Assembly (NCBI RefSeq): GCF_000827125.1 | Contig: NZ_CP010311.1 | Location: 1,736,001-1,800,000, forward strand | Origin: Geoalkalibacter subterraneus | Lineage (GTDB): Bacteria > Desulfobacterota > Desulfuromonadia > Desulfuromonadales > Geoalkalibacteraceae | Reading direction: 5' to 3' | Length of the DNA: 64,000 nt | Shown here: positions 1-9,177 of the stretch, in pieces | Numbering within the stretch: the first letter of the stretch is position 1 | Layout of the letters: every line of letters starts with the position of its first letter | Notes under the pieces: generated by a model | Told to the model about the DNA's origin: nothing | Databases searched by the model: none | Seen by the model: the letters and a program-made list of their open reading frames with translations, nothing else | Translations under genes and position numbers: made by a program

Positions 1-300
1 TAAAATTACAATCGATTTTGATCAATCCTGTTCATCCTGTAAATCCTGTCGCTTAGGGGTTTTCGATTGTGAAATTTTCAGTGTCTTCCGTGTTTTCTGT
101 GGACAATAAAAAGATATTCTTGGTGCCTTGGAGCCTCTTTGGTGCCTTGGTGTTAAAAAGATTCTAAAAAAAGACTCACGTAAAGCCGCAAAGACTTCAA
201 AAGATATGAAAACTTTTTCTCAGAATTTTTTGTGTTTTCTTCGCGTCTTAAGAGAGCGCAGCGAACGGGCGTGAGATGATTTTATTTTTTTCCGAGGGGT
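1..300. repeat. Periodic-word repeat block, leftmost part
   Basis: Non-coding stretch made of short words repeated about every 9-10 bases: CCTGTTCATCCTGTAAATCC, TTCCGTGTTTTCTGTGG, TTGGTGCCTTGG and GCGTCTTAAG. The same words recur at 773-1745, 2420-3060, 5697-5812 and 36682-36942. It ends just before the first small gene and probably continues left of the window. No gene is seen in it. Confidence 0.75.
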
Positions 301-303
301 TAA

Positions 304-549
304 ATGTATTTTGAAATTATCGGGGCAATAAAAAATTCAAAAACAATTGCAATTGGTTCAAAAATCAGGGAGTTGCCCAGGCTTAAGAAAGCTTACGGCC
401 CTGGCCGGTGGAGAAAGCGTAAAGGGATTGCTCAAATCCGCCTTGTTGATGGAAGCATTGTATCAGCAGAAATTCACTGGTACGAGGCAAGCGGGATCGG
501 AAGGAAGGAATTTAAAATCAAGCGGTATTTGGAGAACGGTTATGATTAA
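304..549 (+). CDS. Small basic protein, first gene of an unidentified two-gene cassette
   Basis: An 81-residue protein rich in Arg and Lys, with a central GRWRKRKG stretch followed by a predicted beta-rich segment ending HWYEASGIGRKE. I recognise this as a small widespread family, often paired with the next gene, but I know no function. Its stop codon overlaps the start of the downstream gene by 8 bases, so the two are translationally coupled. The cassette sits inside the periodic repeats exactly as the MntA/HepT pair does further on. That position and the small size suggest a toxin-antitoxin-like or mobile cassette, which is inference only. Confidence 0.6.
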   Translation: MYFEIIGAIKNSKTIAIGSKIRELPRLKKAYGPGRWRKRKGIAQIRLVDGSIVSAEIHWYEASGIGRKEFKIKRYLENGYD

Positions 550-772
550 CACCAAGATAAAAGAACATTTTTTTGCCGTTTGCATACAAAATGATGGTTT
601 CCCTGCGTCCCTTGAGAAGATGAAAATTTATGAAATTATTCCCGACGAAATCGCCAGGAAGCACAATCAATACAGGGTTGTTGACGAATCCGGCGAAGAT
701 TACCTCTATCCTGATGAGCTTTTCGTCGTGATTGATCTTCCTGAAGCTGTCGAAAAAGCTGTCCAGGGTTGA
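542..772 (+). CDS. Small acidic protein, second gene of the cassette
   Basis: A 76-residue acidic protein starting at the ATG at 542, overlapping the previous gene by 8 bases. An in-frame ATG at 347 would give a longer product, but that part only shadows the upstream gene. Recognisable stretches are FAVCIQNDGFPASLE, YEIIPDE and DESGEDYLYPDELF, which recur in a family of short proteins found beside homologues of the upstream gene. Function is unknown to me. The basic first protein and acidic second protein could form a complex. Confidence 0.6.
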   Translation: MINTKIKEHFFAVCIQNDGFPASLEKMKIYEIIPDEIARKHNQYRVVDESGEDYLYPDELFVVIDLPEAVEKAVQG

Positions 773-1745
773 ATGGAAAATACAGTGGATGACCTTAAAC
801 CCAGACTCACGCAAAGCCGCAAAGGCGCAAAGAGGTCAAAAGACTTGGAACCTTTTTTCGAGATTTCTTAGCGTCTTCGCGTCTTAAGAGAGCGCAGCGA
901 ACGGGCGTGAGATGATTTTGAATTTTTTCCGTGCTTTCCGTGGACCAGAAAAAGATTGTGATGTTGTGTTCTTTCTCAGTGGTGAAAAAACATTGACAGG
1001 ATTAACAGGAAATACAGGATTTCAGAAACCACAATCGATTTTGATTGATCCTGTTCATCCTGTAAATCCCGTCGCTTTAGGGTTTTGACATAAAAAGGTG
1101 GCTTACCTTCGTGTTTTCTTAGCGTCTTGGCGTCTTAAGAGAGCGCAGCGAACGGGCGTGAGATGATTTTGAATTTTTCCGTGATTTCCGTGCTTTCCGT
1201 GGACCAGAAAAGATTTTGATGTTGTGTTCTTTCTCAGTGGTGAAAAAACATTGACAGGATTAACAGGAAATACAGGATTTCAGAAACCACAATCGATTTT
1301 GATTGATCCTGTTCATCCTGTAAATCCCGTCGCTTTAGGGTTTTGACATAAAAAGGTGGCTTACCTTCGTGCTTTCTTAGCGTCTTCGCGTCTTAAGAGA
1401 GCGCAGCGAACGGGCGTGAGATGATTTTGAATTTTTCCGTGCTTTCCGTGGACCAGAAAAAGATTGTGATGTTGTGTTCTTTCTCAGTGGTGAAAAAACA
1501 TTGACAGGATTAACAGGAAATACAGGATTTCAGAAACCACAATCGATTTTGATTGATCCTGTTCATCCTGTAAATCCCGTCGCTTTAGGGTTTTGACATA
1601 AAAAGGTGGCTTACCTTCGTGTTTTCTTAGCGTCTTCGCGTCTTAAGAGAGCGCAGCGAACGGGCGTGAGATGATTTTGAATTTTTTCCGTGCTTTCCGT
1701 GGACCAGAAAAAGATTGTGATGTTGGTTTCTTTCTCAGCGGTGAA
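773..1745. repeat. Tandem ~250-bp repeat array
   Basis: Head-to-tail units anchored on the string GCGCAGCGAACGGGCGTGAG, with the anchor at 887, 1138, 1396 and 1646 (spacings 251, 258 and 250). A further anchor lies at 251. Each unit runs through GACAGGATTAACAGGAAATAC, CCTGTTCATCCTGTAAATCC, CTTAGCGTCTTCGCGTCTTA and TTCCGTGCTTTCCGTGGA. Units differ by only a few substitutions and small indels, so amplification is recent. No credible gene lies here. Confidence 0.9.
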
Positions 1746-1767
1746 AATCAAGGTTTAATTTTTCAGG

Positions 1768-2082
1768 GTGAAGCTCATGGGAAAAAAATGCATGACTCGA
1801 AAAGAGATCACACATTTTCTTCAAACCCATAAAAAGGAAATGGCGCGGCGATTCGGGATTCAATCCATCGGGTTATTTGGCAGCTACGCTCGCGACGAGG
1901 CCCGTGAAGACAGCGACATCGATATTGTCGTCATGCTTAATAGCGAGCATCTAGCCGATGATTATTTCGGTGTCCTGCATTACCTCGAGGACCACTTACA
2001 GCACAAAATTGATTTGGGGCTCGAATCCAATCTTCGCCCCGAAATCCGCAATCGGATCAAGGAGGAGATTATCTATGTCTGA
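1768..2082 (+). CDS. mntA: MntA-type minimal nucleotidyltransferase antitoxin
   Basis: A 104-residue protein with the nucleotidyltransferase signature GSYARDEAREDSDIDIVV near residues 38-55: GSxA-R followed by the D-x-D pair that binds metal. In characterised MntA/HepT systems the antitoxin adds AMP to a tyrosine of the HEPN toxin and silences it. The next gene is a HepT homologue overlapping by 8 bases, which fixes the pairing. In-frame ATGs at 1777 and 1792 are alternative starts and the nucleotidyltransferase motif is intact from any of them. The module lies between repeat units, as though inserted into or carried by the repeats. Confidence 0.88.
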   Translation: MKLMGKKCMTRKEITHFLQTHKKEMARRFGIQSIGLFGSYARDEAREDSDIDIVVMLNSEHLADDYFGVLHYLEDHLQHKIDLGLESNLRPEIRNRIKEEIIYV

Positions 2083-2419
2083 CAGAGATACTCTTCTTTT
2101 TCTGCGGGATATCCTGGATTCAATATCAGCAATAGAGTCGTTTCTTGAAGGGATTGATCGCGAAGAGTTTGCCGCTGATCGGAAAACATTTTCCGCAACG
2201 ATCCGGGAGTTGGAAATCATCGGGGAGGCATCCGGAAAAATCCCCGACGACATCAAATCCAAATATCCAGATGTTCCCTGGAGAATGCTGAAAGATTTCA
2301 GAAATGTCCTTGCTCACCATTATTTCGGCATCAATGTCGATATTGTTTGGGATATTGTTCAGCGTAAGCTCCCGGATTTGAAACGGCAGGTCGAGCATAT
2401 TGCAGGGAAAGCGCTATGA
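2075..2419 (+). CDS. hepT: HepT-like HEPN ribonuclease toxin (DUF86)
   Basis: A 114-residue helical protein of the DUF86/HEPN family. The diagnostic R-X4-H-X-Y motif is intact as RNVLAHHY near residues 79-86; Arg and His are the RNase residues and the final Tyr is the site AMPylated by MntA in studied systems. It starts at the ATG at 2075, inside the end of the antitoxin gene. The intact motif suggests an active toxin. The periodic repeats resume about 20 bases after the stop. Confidence 0.88.
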   Translation: MSDRDTLLFLRDILDSISAIESFLEGIDREEFAADRKTFSATIRELEIIGEASGKIPDDIKSKYPDVPWRMLKDFRNVLAHHYFGINVDIVWDIVQRKLPDLKRQVEHIAGKAL

Positions 2420-3060
2420 AACACGAAGATAAGGATAAAAGCCTATTGTCCACGGAAAACACGGAAGGAAAAACATAAACAAGAATTTTGATTTTCCCGA
2501 TTTTGAATTTTTTCCGTGACTTCCGTGTCTTCCGTGGACCAGAAAAGATTGTGATGTTGTGTTCTTTCTGCAGTGGTGAAAAAACATTGACAGGATTAAC
2601 AGGAAATACAGGATTTCAGAAACCACAATCGATTTTGATTGATCCTGTTCATCCTGTAAATCCCGTCGCTTTAGGGTTTTGACATAAAAAGGTGGCTTAC
2701 CTTCGTGTTTTCTTAGCGTCTTCGCGTCTTAAGAGAGCGCAGCGAACGGGCGTGAGATGATTTTGAATTTTTCCGTGATTTCCGTGCTTTCCGTGGACCA
2801 GAAAAAGATTGTGATGTTGTGTTCTTTCTGCAGTGGTGAAAAAACATTGACAGGATTAACAGGAAATACAGGATTTCAGAAACCACAATCGATTTTGATT
2901 GATCCTGTTCATCCTGTAAATCCCGTCGCTTTAGGGTTTTGACATAAAAAGGTGGCTTACCTTCGTGTTTTCTTAGCGTCTTCGCGTCTTAAGAGAGCGC
3001 AGCGAACGGGCGTGAGATGATTTTGAATTTTTCCGTGATTTCCGTGCTTTCCGTGGACTG
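2420..3060. repeat. Periodic repeat array, right part
   Basis: Two further copies of the ~250-bp unit, with the anchor GCGCAGCGAACGGGCGTGAG at 2732 and 2992 (spacing 260). The first is preceded by an inverted partial copy at about 2447-2470 (TTGTCCACGGAAAACACGG). Short open frames within it follow the repeat period and are not genes. The array ends about 85 bases before the polysaccharide locus. Confidence 0.88.
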
Positions 3061-3145
3061 AAAGAGGTTTTGATTATGCTTTGAAATAAAAAAAAGTTTC
3101 TGTGTCAATTTACTCAGAACTCAGCACTCAGCACTGGTTATAATT

Positions 3146-4843
3146 ATGCCCACACGCACCCTCCCAACATTGCTCCTGCTCCTCCTCATCGCCTTCCCGG
3201 CAGGTGCGGTGACGCCGTCCCAGGTGCTGGTTCTCTACAACGCCGATTGGCGCGAGGATCATCCTCTGACCGAACCCGGGCAGGATTCCAGGGAGATCGC
3301 CGAGCATTATGTGCGCATGCATACCGACCCCGAAAGTGGCGAAAAGCCCTACATCCTCGGGCTGAGCTGCAACCATGGCATCAAAGTCCTCGACGAAGCG
3401 CGCCATCTGAACGAATCACACCTCCCGGAGAAAAGCAACGACAACACCGCCGGCGTCGAGTTGACCAAACGGCGCTGGCTGGTGAGCGATGACGCTGCCG
3501 ACCATGCCCTGCGCGACAGCCGCCTGGTTGAATTCACCCTGCCCGGCGGCCCCGAAGGATGGAACCGCGAGACCCTGCAGCTCGAAATCGACCCTGACGA
3601 CGGCGAAACGATCCCCATCGTCGCCAACGGGCTCATCCTCGCCGAAGGACAGGTCGCCGGAAACAGCGGCAAAGACTGGACCATCCGCCTCAACGCCCAG
3701 AGTTTTGTGCGCGGCGGTCTGGTCGTCAAAGCCTCCTGCGAAGACGTCGAAGGCAAACGCCACAATTGGAGCGCCCGCTACCTCGACATTGCCGACGTCC
3801 GGTACAGCCGAACCGGCAGCGACGGCGTGCGCGACGACCAGCATTTTCTCGAAGATGTCGCCATCCCCGTCAAAGCTTTTCTCGAAGATCCTGACAATGC
3901 CCTCCCGGACGGCACTCTCTTAAAAGACCATATCCTCTACATCGTTGTTTCCTACGGTCTGCCGCGTACCGCCGTTGCCCGTTACGGTATCTCCCGCGGG
4001 GTGACGAACAAGCTGAACGACCATGGCTATATCATCGATTTCGGCCAGCGTCTGCAGCTGCTTTATTATGATGAAGAAGAGGTGATGGGCGCTGCGCCTA
4101 AACCTTATCGCTTTGCCGGCAAGGGGCCATTTGCCGATTTCTTTTTACGCGCTCCGCAGGCCTGGCCCTTGTACGGTCAAGAAGCAAATCCTTTTTTGCA
4201 CCCCCAGGTTTACCAGAAGAACAAGGGGGACTTAGATTCACTTCAAAACCCCCTGGCGTTCACTGGCGAAAATCGCAAAAAACAGTCGCCGGCGAAATTC
4301 CTCTATTTTTCCATGCGAATCGATGGCGCAGATGCGGCTCAGGCCAAAGCATTGATTGATAAGGCGGTCTATGCTTCAACCAACGGCATGCCCCGGGTTG
4401 ATGATAACGCACCGGTTCCAAAAGAACTGGCTGGAAGCAAGGTTGCGCGATTTCTTTGGGCTAAGGGGTATCGTCATATTCATCCGCCCAAGGGGCGGGG
4501 CGGGCATCGGATGCAGTTCGGCACTGTTGAAGAGAACGGCAAGCGGACATTCCTGCCGGGGGGGATTGCCCGCCAGGTGATATCGCACAATGCGCTCGAC
4601 AGTGAAGGGGCCGAAGTCTATACCTTTTTGTCCCAGGGCGTGACAATGACAGCCGCAGCCGCAAAATTATATCGAGGAGCGCCGCATATCCACGATAAAA
4701 GCTGGTGGGACGATGAGATTCTCTACCCGCTTATGGCGCAGGGGCAAAATGTCGGGAGTGCCTTGCTGGCAAATCAGATTCATCTCGGCTGGATTACATC
4801 ATTCATTGGTGATCCGTTATTGCAGATTGACAACGCAAACTGA
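3146..4843 (+). CDS. TIGR03790-like secreted protein, exosortase-associated
   Basis: A 565-residue protein with a clear signal peptide (residues 1 to about 21, poly-Leu core, ending FPAGA). The mature N-terminus reads VTPSQVLVLYNADW, and the C-terminal region holds WITSFIGDPLLQI. This matches the pattern of TIGR03790, an uncharacterised family confined to organisms with exosortases; the homologue at 33075-34307 has the same opening (PAEVAVVCN) and closing (VGDPLYRPF) features. This copy is about 150 residues longer, with an inserted beta-rich region at roughly 110-230. It is the first gene of the polysaccharide locus, 15 bases from the exporter permease. Function is unknown; a caspase-like or hydrolase fold is possible but not shown. 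Confidence 0.72.
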   Translation: MPTRTLPTLLLLLLIAFPAGAVTPSQVLVLYNADWREDHPLTEPGQDSREIAEHYVRMHTDPESGEKPYILGLSCNHGIKVLDEARHLNESHLPEKSNDNTAGVELTKRRWLVSDDAADHALRDSRLVEFTLPGGPEGWNRETLQLEIDPDDGETIPIVANGLILAEGQVAGNSGKDWTIRLNAQSFVRGGLVVKASCEDVEGKRHNWSARYLDIADVRYSRTGSDGVRDDQHFLEDVAIPVKAFLEDPDNALPDGTLLKDHILYIVVSYGLPRTAVARYGISRGVTNKLNDHGYIIDFGQRLQLLYYDEEEVMGAAPKPYRFAGKGPFADFFLRAPQAWPLYGQEANPFLHPQVYQKNKGDLDSLQNPLAFTGENRKKQSPAKFLYFSMRIDGADAAQAKALIDKAVYASTNGMPRVDDNAPVPKELAGSKVARFLWAKGYRHIHPPKGRGGHRMQFGTVEENGKRTFLPGGIARQVISHNALDSEGAEVYTFLSQGVTMTAAAAKLYRGAPHIHDKSWWDDEILYPLMAQGQNVGSALLANQIHLGWITSFIGDPLLQIDNAN

Positions 4844-4858
4844 GGAGTTTACGCAAAC

Positions 4859-5680
4859 ATGCAGCATCAGACTGTTATCGAGCCACAAAAAGGCTGGAAA
4901 TTCATCGACTGGAAAGAGTTGGTCGAATACCGCGACCTGTTCTACTTCCTGGTCTGGCGCAGTATTCGTGTCCGCTATGCCCAGTCGATGCTCGGCGTCG
5001 GTTGGGCGTTAATACAGCCGTTCTTTTCCATGATCGTTTTCACGATTGTATTCGGCAATCTCGCCAAGGTCGGTTCCGATGGCGCTCCTTACGCCCTGTT
5101 CAGCTTTGCCGCCCTGGTGCCCTGGACCTATTTTTCCAACGCCGTGACCGAGAGCACCAACAGCCTGGTTGCTGAAGCGAACATGATCAGCAAGGTCTAT
5201 TTCCCGCGCATCATTCTGCCGATGTCGGCAGTGTTGGCCAAACTTGTTGATTTTGTCATAGCTTTCATTTTGCTCTGTGTTCTGATGCTGTTTTTTCTCC
5301 AGCCGCCGACCTGGGGCGTTTTGGCGTTACCCTTGCTCATAGTCGTGATGATGCTGACAGCTGCCGGCATTGGTACATGGCTGACCGCATTGGCCATACA
5401 GTATCGCGACATCAAATACGCCATGAACTTTGTTGTGCAATTACTCATGTATGCCGCTCCGGTTGTTTATCCCGCCAGCCTCATCCCCGATGGATGGCGC
5501 TGGCTGTACGCGCTCAATCCGATGGTGGGCGTGATCGAGGGTTTTCGCTCCGCGCTTTTGGGCACAAACCCGATGCCCTGGGGCTATATTGCCATTGGTT
5601 TGATCATGTCGTTGATTCTGTCAGTGACTGGCGCATTATATTTTCGTTTCAAGGAAAAAATATTTGCCGATGTTGCGTAA
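4859..5680 (+). CDS. ABC-2 polysaccharide export permease (Wzm-like)
   Basis: A 273-residue integral membrane protein with about six hydrophobic segments. Before the first segment comes the motif LVWRSIRVRYAQSMLG, followed by GWALIQP, both hallmarks of O-antigen and teichoic-acid type ABC-2 permeases. It would form the inner-membrane channel for a finished or growing polysaccharide, powered by the ATPase encoded next. The start ATG follows the previous stop closely (TGAGGAG supplies the ribosome site). Pairing with a Wzt that has an extended C-terminus suggests export of a chain recognised by its non-reducing end. Confidence 0.9.
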   Translation: MQHQTVIEPQKGWKFIDWKELVEYRDLFYFLVWRSIRVRYAQSMLGVGWALIQPFFSMIVFTIVFGNLAKVGSDGAPYALFSFAALVPWTYFSNAVTESTNSLVAEANMISKVYFPRIILPMSAVLAKLVDFVIAFILLCVLMLFFLQPPTWGVLALPLLIVVMMLTAAGIGTWLTALAIQYRDIKYAMNFVVQLLMYAAPVVYPASLIPDGWRWLYALNPMVGVIEGFRSALLGTNPMPWGYIAIGLIMSLILSVTGALYFRFKEKIFADVA

Positions 5681-5696
5681 AGGCAGACAAGCTATT

Positions 5697-5812
5697 TATC
5701 CACGGAAGTCACGGAAACCACGGAAGAAATACAAAAGCGAGGATTTATAGTTTAAAAATCAAAAATTTAAATTTTTTTCCGCGTTTTCCGTGATTTCCGT
5801 GGACAATAAAGA
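5697..5812. repeat. Inverted pair of TTCCGTG-word repeats
   Basis: Between permease and ATPase, TCCACGGAAGTCACGGAAAC at about 5700 faces CCGTGATTTCCGTGGA near 5797, forming an imperfect inverted repeat from the same 9-nt words as the window's first 3 kb. It interrupts an otherwise tight gene pair without breaking either gene. Confidence 0.75.
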
Positions 5813-5833
5813 TTTTGATGGAGAGAAATAAAA

Positions 5834-7117
5834 ATGTCCGATGTTGCCATAAAGGTTGAAAATCTTCATAAGCTCTACCGCCTCGGCCTCAAAGATGATG
5901 AAAACGACACCCTCATCCAAACCGCCCTGTCGTGGATCACAGCGCCGAAAAAGAATTTCACCAATCTGCGCAAACTGACCACCATGGATTTGAATTCCAC
6001 GGACGATCCCGATGTGCTCCATGCCCTCAACGATATCTCTTTTGAGGTTAAGCATGGTGAGGTGCTGGGCATTATCGGGCGCAATGGGGCGGGCAAGAGT
6101 ACCTTGCTCAAGGTTCTGTCGCGTATTACTGAACCGACTGCGGGGCGGGTGACGATTAACGGGCGGGTAGCCAGTTTGCTGGAAGTGGGGACCGGGTTTC
6201 ACCCGGAGTTGACCGGACGCGAGAATATCTACATGAACGGTACCATTCTGGGAATGAGCAAAAAGGAGATTGACCGAAAGTTTGATGAGATTGTCGATTT
6301 TTCGGGGGTGGAACGGTTTTTGGATACACCGGTAAAGCGCTATTCCTCCGGTATGAAGGTGCGCTTGGCGTTCTCTGTGGCCGCGCATCTGGATCCGGAG
6401 ATTCTTATTATCGATGAAGTGCTCGCGGTGGGGGATGTGGATTTTCAGAAGAAGTGTCTGGGGAAGATGCAGGATGTTTCCAGTGGGGGGCGCACCGTGC
6501 TGTTTGTCAGCCACAATATGGGAGCGATTCAGACGCTTTGTCCGCGGAGTCTTCTGCTGCGGCAGGGGCAGATGGTTGATGATGGGGAGTCGGACCAGGT
6601 TGTTCGAAGCTACTTGAGCCGAATGAAAAAGAATCGCAGTGAGATTTTTACTCTGGACAATGCGGATCGAACAAATACAGGCGTCTTGAGGCTTACTGAT
6701 GCTTTCGTTTTGGATAATGATGGTCAAGAGACAGAAAACATTATTGCGGGTGAAGATATCACGTTCAAATTTAGTTATGAAAGTAATCAAGACCTAAGTA
6801 ATCTAACGATTATTTTTACTGTTCTAGATGATGTTGGTAAGCCAGTGACGCATATTCGCAGTGACCTGAAAGGAACAGTTTTCAAAAGCCCAAGTCGAAG
6901 GGGCGTGTTTAATTGCTCTGTCCCCCAAAATCCTTTCGCTATTGGGGACTATCGGGTTGCGGTCGCAGTTTTTGCAGATGATGTGCAACTTGATCATATT
7001 TCTGCAGCGATCCACTTCGCGGTTGTTGATTCGATCTATTTTGGGTCAGCGAAAGTCCCACCGAGACAATATTGTACGGTTTATGTTGATCATAGCTGGA
7101 CGTTAGAGAATGTTTGA
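5834..7117 (+). CDS. ABC exporter ATPase with C-terminal carbohydrate-binding domain (Wzt-like)
   Basis: A 427-residue ATPase. The Walker A motif GRNGAGKST is at 82-90, the ABC signature YSSGMKVRL at about 170-177, Walker B LIIDE at 191-195, and a switch His in FVSHN. After residue 245 comes a separate beta-rich domain of about 180 residues, as in Wzt proteins that bind the capped end of the glycan before export. GGAGAG precedes the ATG. It pairs with the permease upstream, although 150 bp of repeat separates them. The C-terminal domain is more AT-rich than the ATPase, consistent with exchange of this specificity region. Confidence 0.9.
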   Translation: MSDVAIKVENLHKLYRLGLKDDENDTLIQTALSWITAPKKNFTNLRKLTTMDLNSTDDPDVLHALNDISFEVKHGEVLGIIGRNGAGKSTLLKVLSRITEPTAGRVTINGRVASLLEVGTGFHPELTGRENIYMNGTILGMSKKEIDRKFDEIVDFSGVERFLDTPVKRYSSGMKVRLAFSVAAHLDPEILIIDEVLAVGDVDFQKKCLGKMQDVSSGGRTVLFVSHNMGAIQTLCPRSLLLRQGQMVDDGESDQVVRSYLSRMKKNRSEIFTLDNADRTNTGVLRLTDAFVLDNDGQETENIIAGEDITFKFSYESNQDLSNLTIIFTVLDDVGKPVTHIRSDLKGTVFKSPSRRGVFNCSVPQNPFAIGDYRVAVAVFADDVQLDHISAAIHFAVVDSIYFGSAKVPPRQYCTVYVDHSWTLENV

Positions 7118-7373
7118 TATGACTTGTTGTAAAAATATAGGCCTGATTCCGTGAGATGTCTTCCCGCTTTCCGGTTTTCTCGTCCCAAGTGGCGAAAATG
7201 GGGGGCGAGAATGTCGCTCAGTTGAAAATCCGGCTCTCTGAAGGGCCTCAGCAAGCTTCGATCTTTGACAGATTGCCCGCAAAGTGCCAATCAAGGCGAT
7301 TCCAGGACGAGTTCGATCATGAACACCGCAAGTGCCCGGGTTTTGTCATCTTCTTTTTTGGTCGGCCCCTAGC
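7118..7373. other. Non-coding flank of the IS1380-like remnant
   Basis: About 250 bases with no convincing gene. Open frames on both strands show no protein-like pattern. The position, directly after the stop of the transposase fragment on the minus strand, suggests it is the end region of the former insertion sequence; CCTGATTCCGTGAGATG at 7142 may lie near its terminus. I could not identify both inverted ends. Confidence 0.4.
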
Positions 7374-7676
7374 CTATCCGTAGGCCAAGCGTTGATAAAG
7401 GCCGGCGAACGCTTGGAAAGACGCGCCGCTATGGCGACTGAAGCGTAAATACAACCGTCGGCCGGTCTCGATCATGCGTGCCGCCAGACACATCAGTTTC
7501 TGGATGACCGTCTTGATGCGCCGGCGCTTGGCCGGGTGTCGCACTGGCGTTTTCTCGCCGAGCAAGCCGATCTGCCCGATGAAGCGCAGGATGTTGTAGG
7601 CCAGTGCGGCACAGGTCATCACCAAGTTGTTGACCTCGCTTAAATTACCCAGAAGAAAACGAACAGGTGGCTGCAA
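7374..7676 (-). pseudogene. C-terminal fragment of an IS1380-family transposase
   Basis: About 100 residues in one frame match the C-terminal part of IS1380-type DDE transposases: NNLVMTCAALAYNILRFIGQ, then RRRIKTVIQKLMCLAARMIE, and a final GLYQRLAYG. An intact transposase is over 400 residues; the DDE catalytic core is absent here, cut at about 7676. It sits between the exporter genes and an AT-rich group of sugar-transfer genes, marking a probable recombination boundary. Confidence 0.75.
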
Positions 7677-7912
7677 TCGGTTACGTTATAAAGTGATATT
7701 TTTTTGAAAAGCGTTTAAAGAAATACACATGTTATTTTCCTTGGAAGATTCGCAAATCAATGAAATTAACCTGATTTAGTGTTGCGACTCATGCCACTCG
7801 TTTTAGTCTGTGAATTATTTAATGAAATAAACACTTAAGGGTCAGTTATGAAAGAGAATGTGCACCTTAAGCATCAATATGTTTATCACTCTTGTATTGA
7901 AAGAATGTAGAC

Positions 7913-9172
7913 ATGAAGATTTTAATAGATAACAGTGGCTATGACATTTTGAATGTTGGAGATACTGTAATGTTGCGCGTAGCGTTGGCTCGTATCAAAA
8001 AGATTCTCCCACATGCTAAACTGTCGATATTAACAAGAGCCCCAGAAGTGATATTGAGGAGTTTTCCTGGTGTATCTCCTTTGCCACCATTATCAAAACT
8101 GGACTTAAATATTATTCGGCGTCCGAATCAGCGATTTTATAAATGGCTGCCATGGAGAATTTCAGTCAGGATTAGCGATTTTGAAGAACAATTGTGGCTT
8201 AATAAGACTAATTGGGGTTTAAGTAATTATGGTGCTATTTATGGGAGCGAAACTTTGAAATGCCTTGATGATTTCGATGCTGTAATTGGTACAGGCGGTG
8301 GGTATTTGAATTCTACTTTTGAAGGCCACGCAATATCGGTATTAACTCTCATAGCAACAGCGCAACGTTTGGGAAAGCCAACATTTCTTGTTGGGCAGGG
8401 TATCGGGCCAATAAAATCAAAGCGACTTGCGCTTACTATGGAGAAAGTTTTAAATCAGTTAGATCTTATATGTATACGTGAAAAAAATAGTAGTTATAAA
8501 GTTTTGGAAGAATTATGTGTAGATAGTACTCGCATTCGAGTTACTGGTGATGACGCAATTGAATTAGCTTTTAATAGCCGACCTAATACTTTAGGTGATT
8601 TTGTCGGTCTTAACTTCAGAAAGGCCTCTTATTCGGCAATAGATGAGAAATTTGCTTGCGATATATCTGAAACAATATGTGATGTCGTTGAAAATTTGAA
8701 CTCAAAAATTATTCCAATTCCAATATCGTTATCAGGTTTAGATGATGATGAAAAGGCGACTGTGAATGCTGTTGCGAATAAAAAACTTTTAGTCAATTTT
8801 GAAAACAACTCAGATATCATGGGAGATTCAGCTATTTCTGCAGTTGGAAATTGCCGAGTTGTTGTGACTGCTAGTTATCATGCTGGATTGTTTGCATTAT
8901 CTCAAGGTGTGTCGGTTCTAGGAATTGCAAAAAACCAATACTATGCCGATAAGTTTAATGGTTTGGCTGATATGTTTGGTAATGTTGGATGTACTGTGTG
9001 GCATGCAGATAGAATGCACAAAGACAGATTGCGTGAAATATTATTAGAGTTATGGAGCAATGCTGATCTCGCTAGAGATATTTTATTGGAAAAGGCATTA
9101 GAGCAAATAAATTTAGGTGATGAGGCATATTTGGAGGTTTGCAATATTTTAGATACTTCTAACAGGAGTTAA
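7913..9172 (+). CDS. Polysaccharide pyruvyl transferase family protein
   Basis: A 419-residue protein starting MKILIDNSGYDILNVGDTVM. The motif AVIGTGGGYLNSTF lies near 125-138, followed by FLVGQGIGP and a C-terminal TASYHAGLFALSQGVSVLGI segment: the family pattern of WcaK/CsaB-like enzymes, which move a pyruvyl group from phosphoenolpyruvate onto sugars. It begins a strikingly AT-rich stretch (to about 10200) that contrasts with the GC-richer genes on both sides. It lies 5 bases upstream of the GT2 gene and is probably cotranscribed with it. No good ribosome site precedes the ATG. Confidence 0.8.
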   Translation: MKILIDNSGYDILNVGDTVMLRVALARIKKILPHAKLSILTRAPEVILRSFPGVSPLPPLSKLDLNIIRRPNQRFYKWLPWRISVRISDFEEQLWLNKTNWGLSNYGAIYGSETLKCLDDFDAVIGTGGGYLNSTFEGHAISVLTLIATAQRLGKPTFLVGQGIGPIKSKRLALTMEKVLNQLDLICIREKNSSYKVLEELCVDSTRIRVTGDDAIELAFNSRPNTLGDFVGLNFRKASYSAIDEKFACDISETICDVVENLNSKIIPIPISLSGLDDDEKATVNAVANKKLLVNFENNSDIMGDSAISAVGNCRVVVTASYHAGLFALSQGVSVLGIAKNQYYADKFNGLADMFGNVGCTVWHADRMHKDRLREILLELWSNADLARDILLEKALEQINLGDEAYLEVCNILDTSNRS

Positions 9173-9177
9173 TTCAA

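Noticed and set aside
2488-2942. Two near-identical short ORFs (64 and 61 residues)
   Set aside because: They are translations of the ~250-bp repeat unit and end in repeat words.
5759-6790. 343-residue ORF antisense to the Wzt-like ATPase
   Set aside because: Fully opposite a gene with clear ATPase motifs, no ribosome site and no family pattern.
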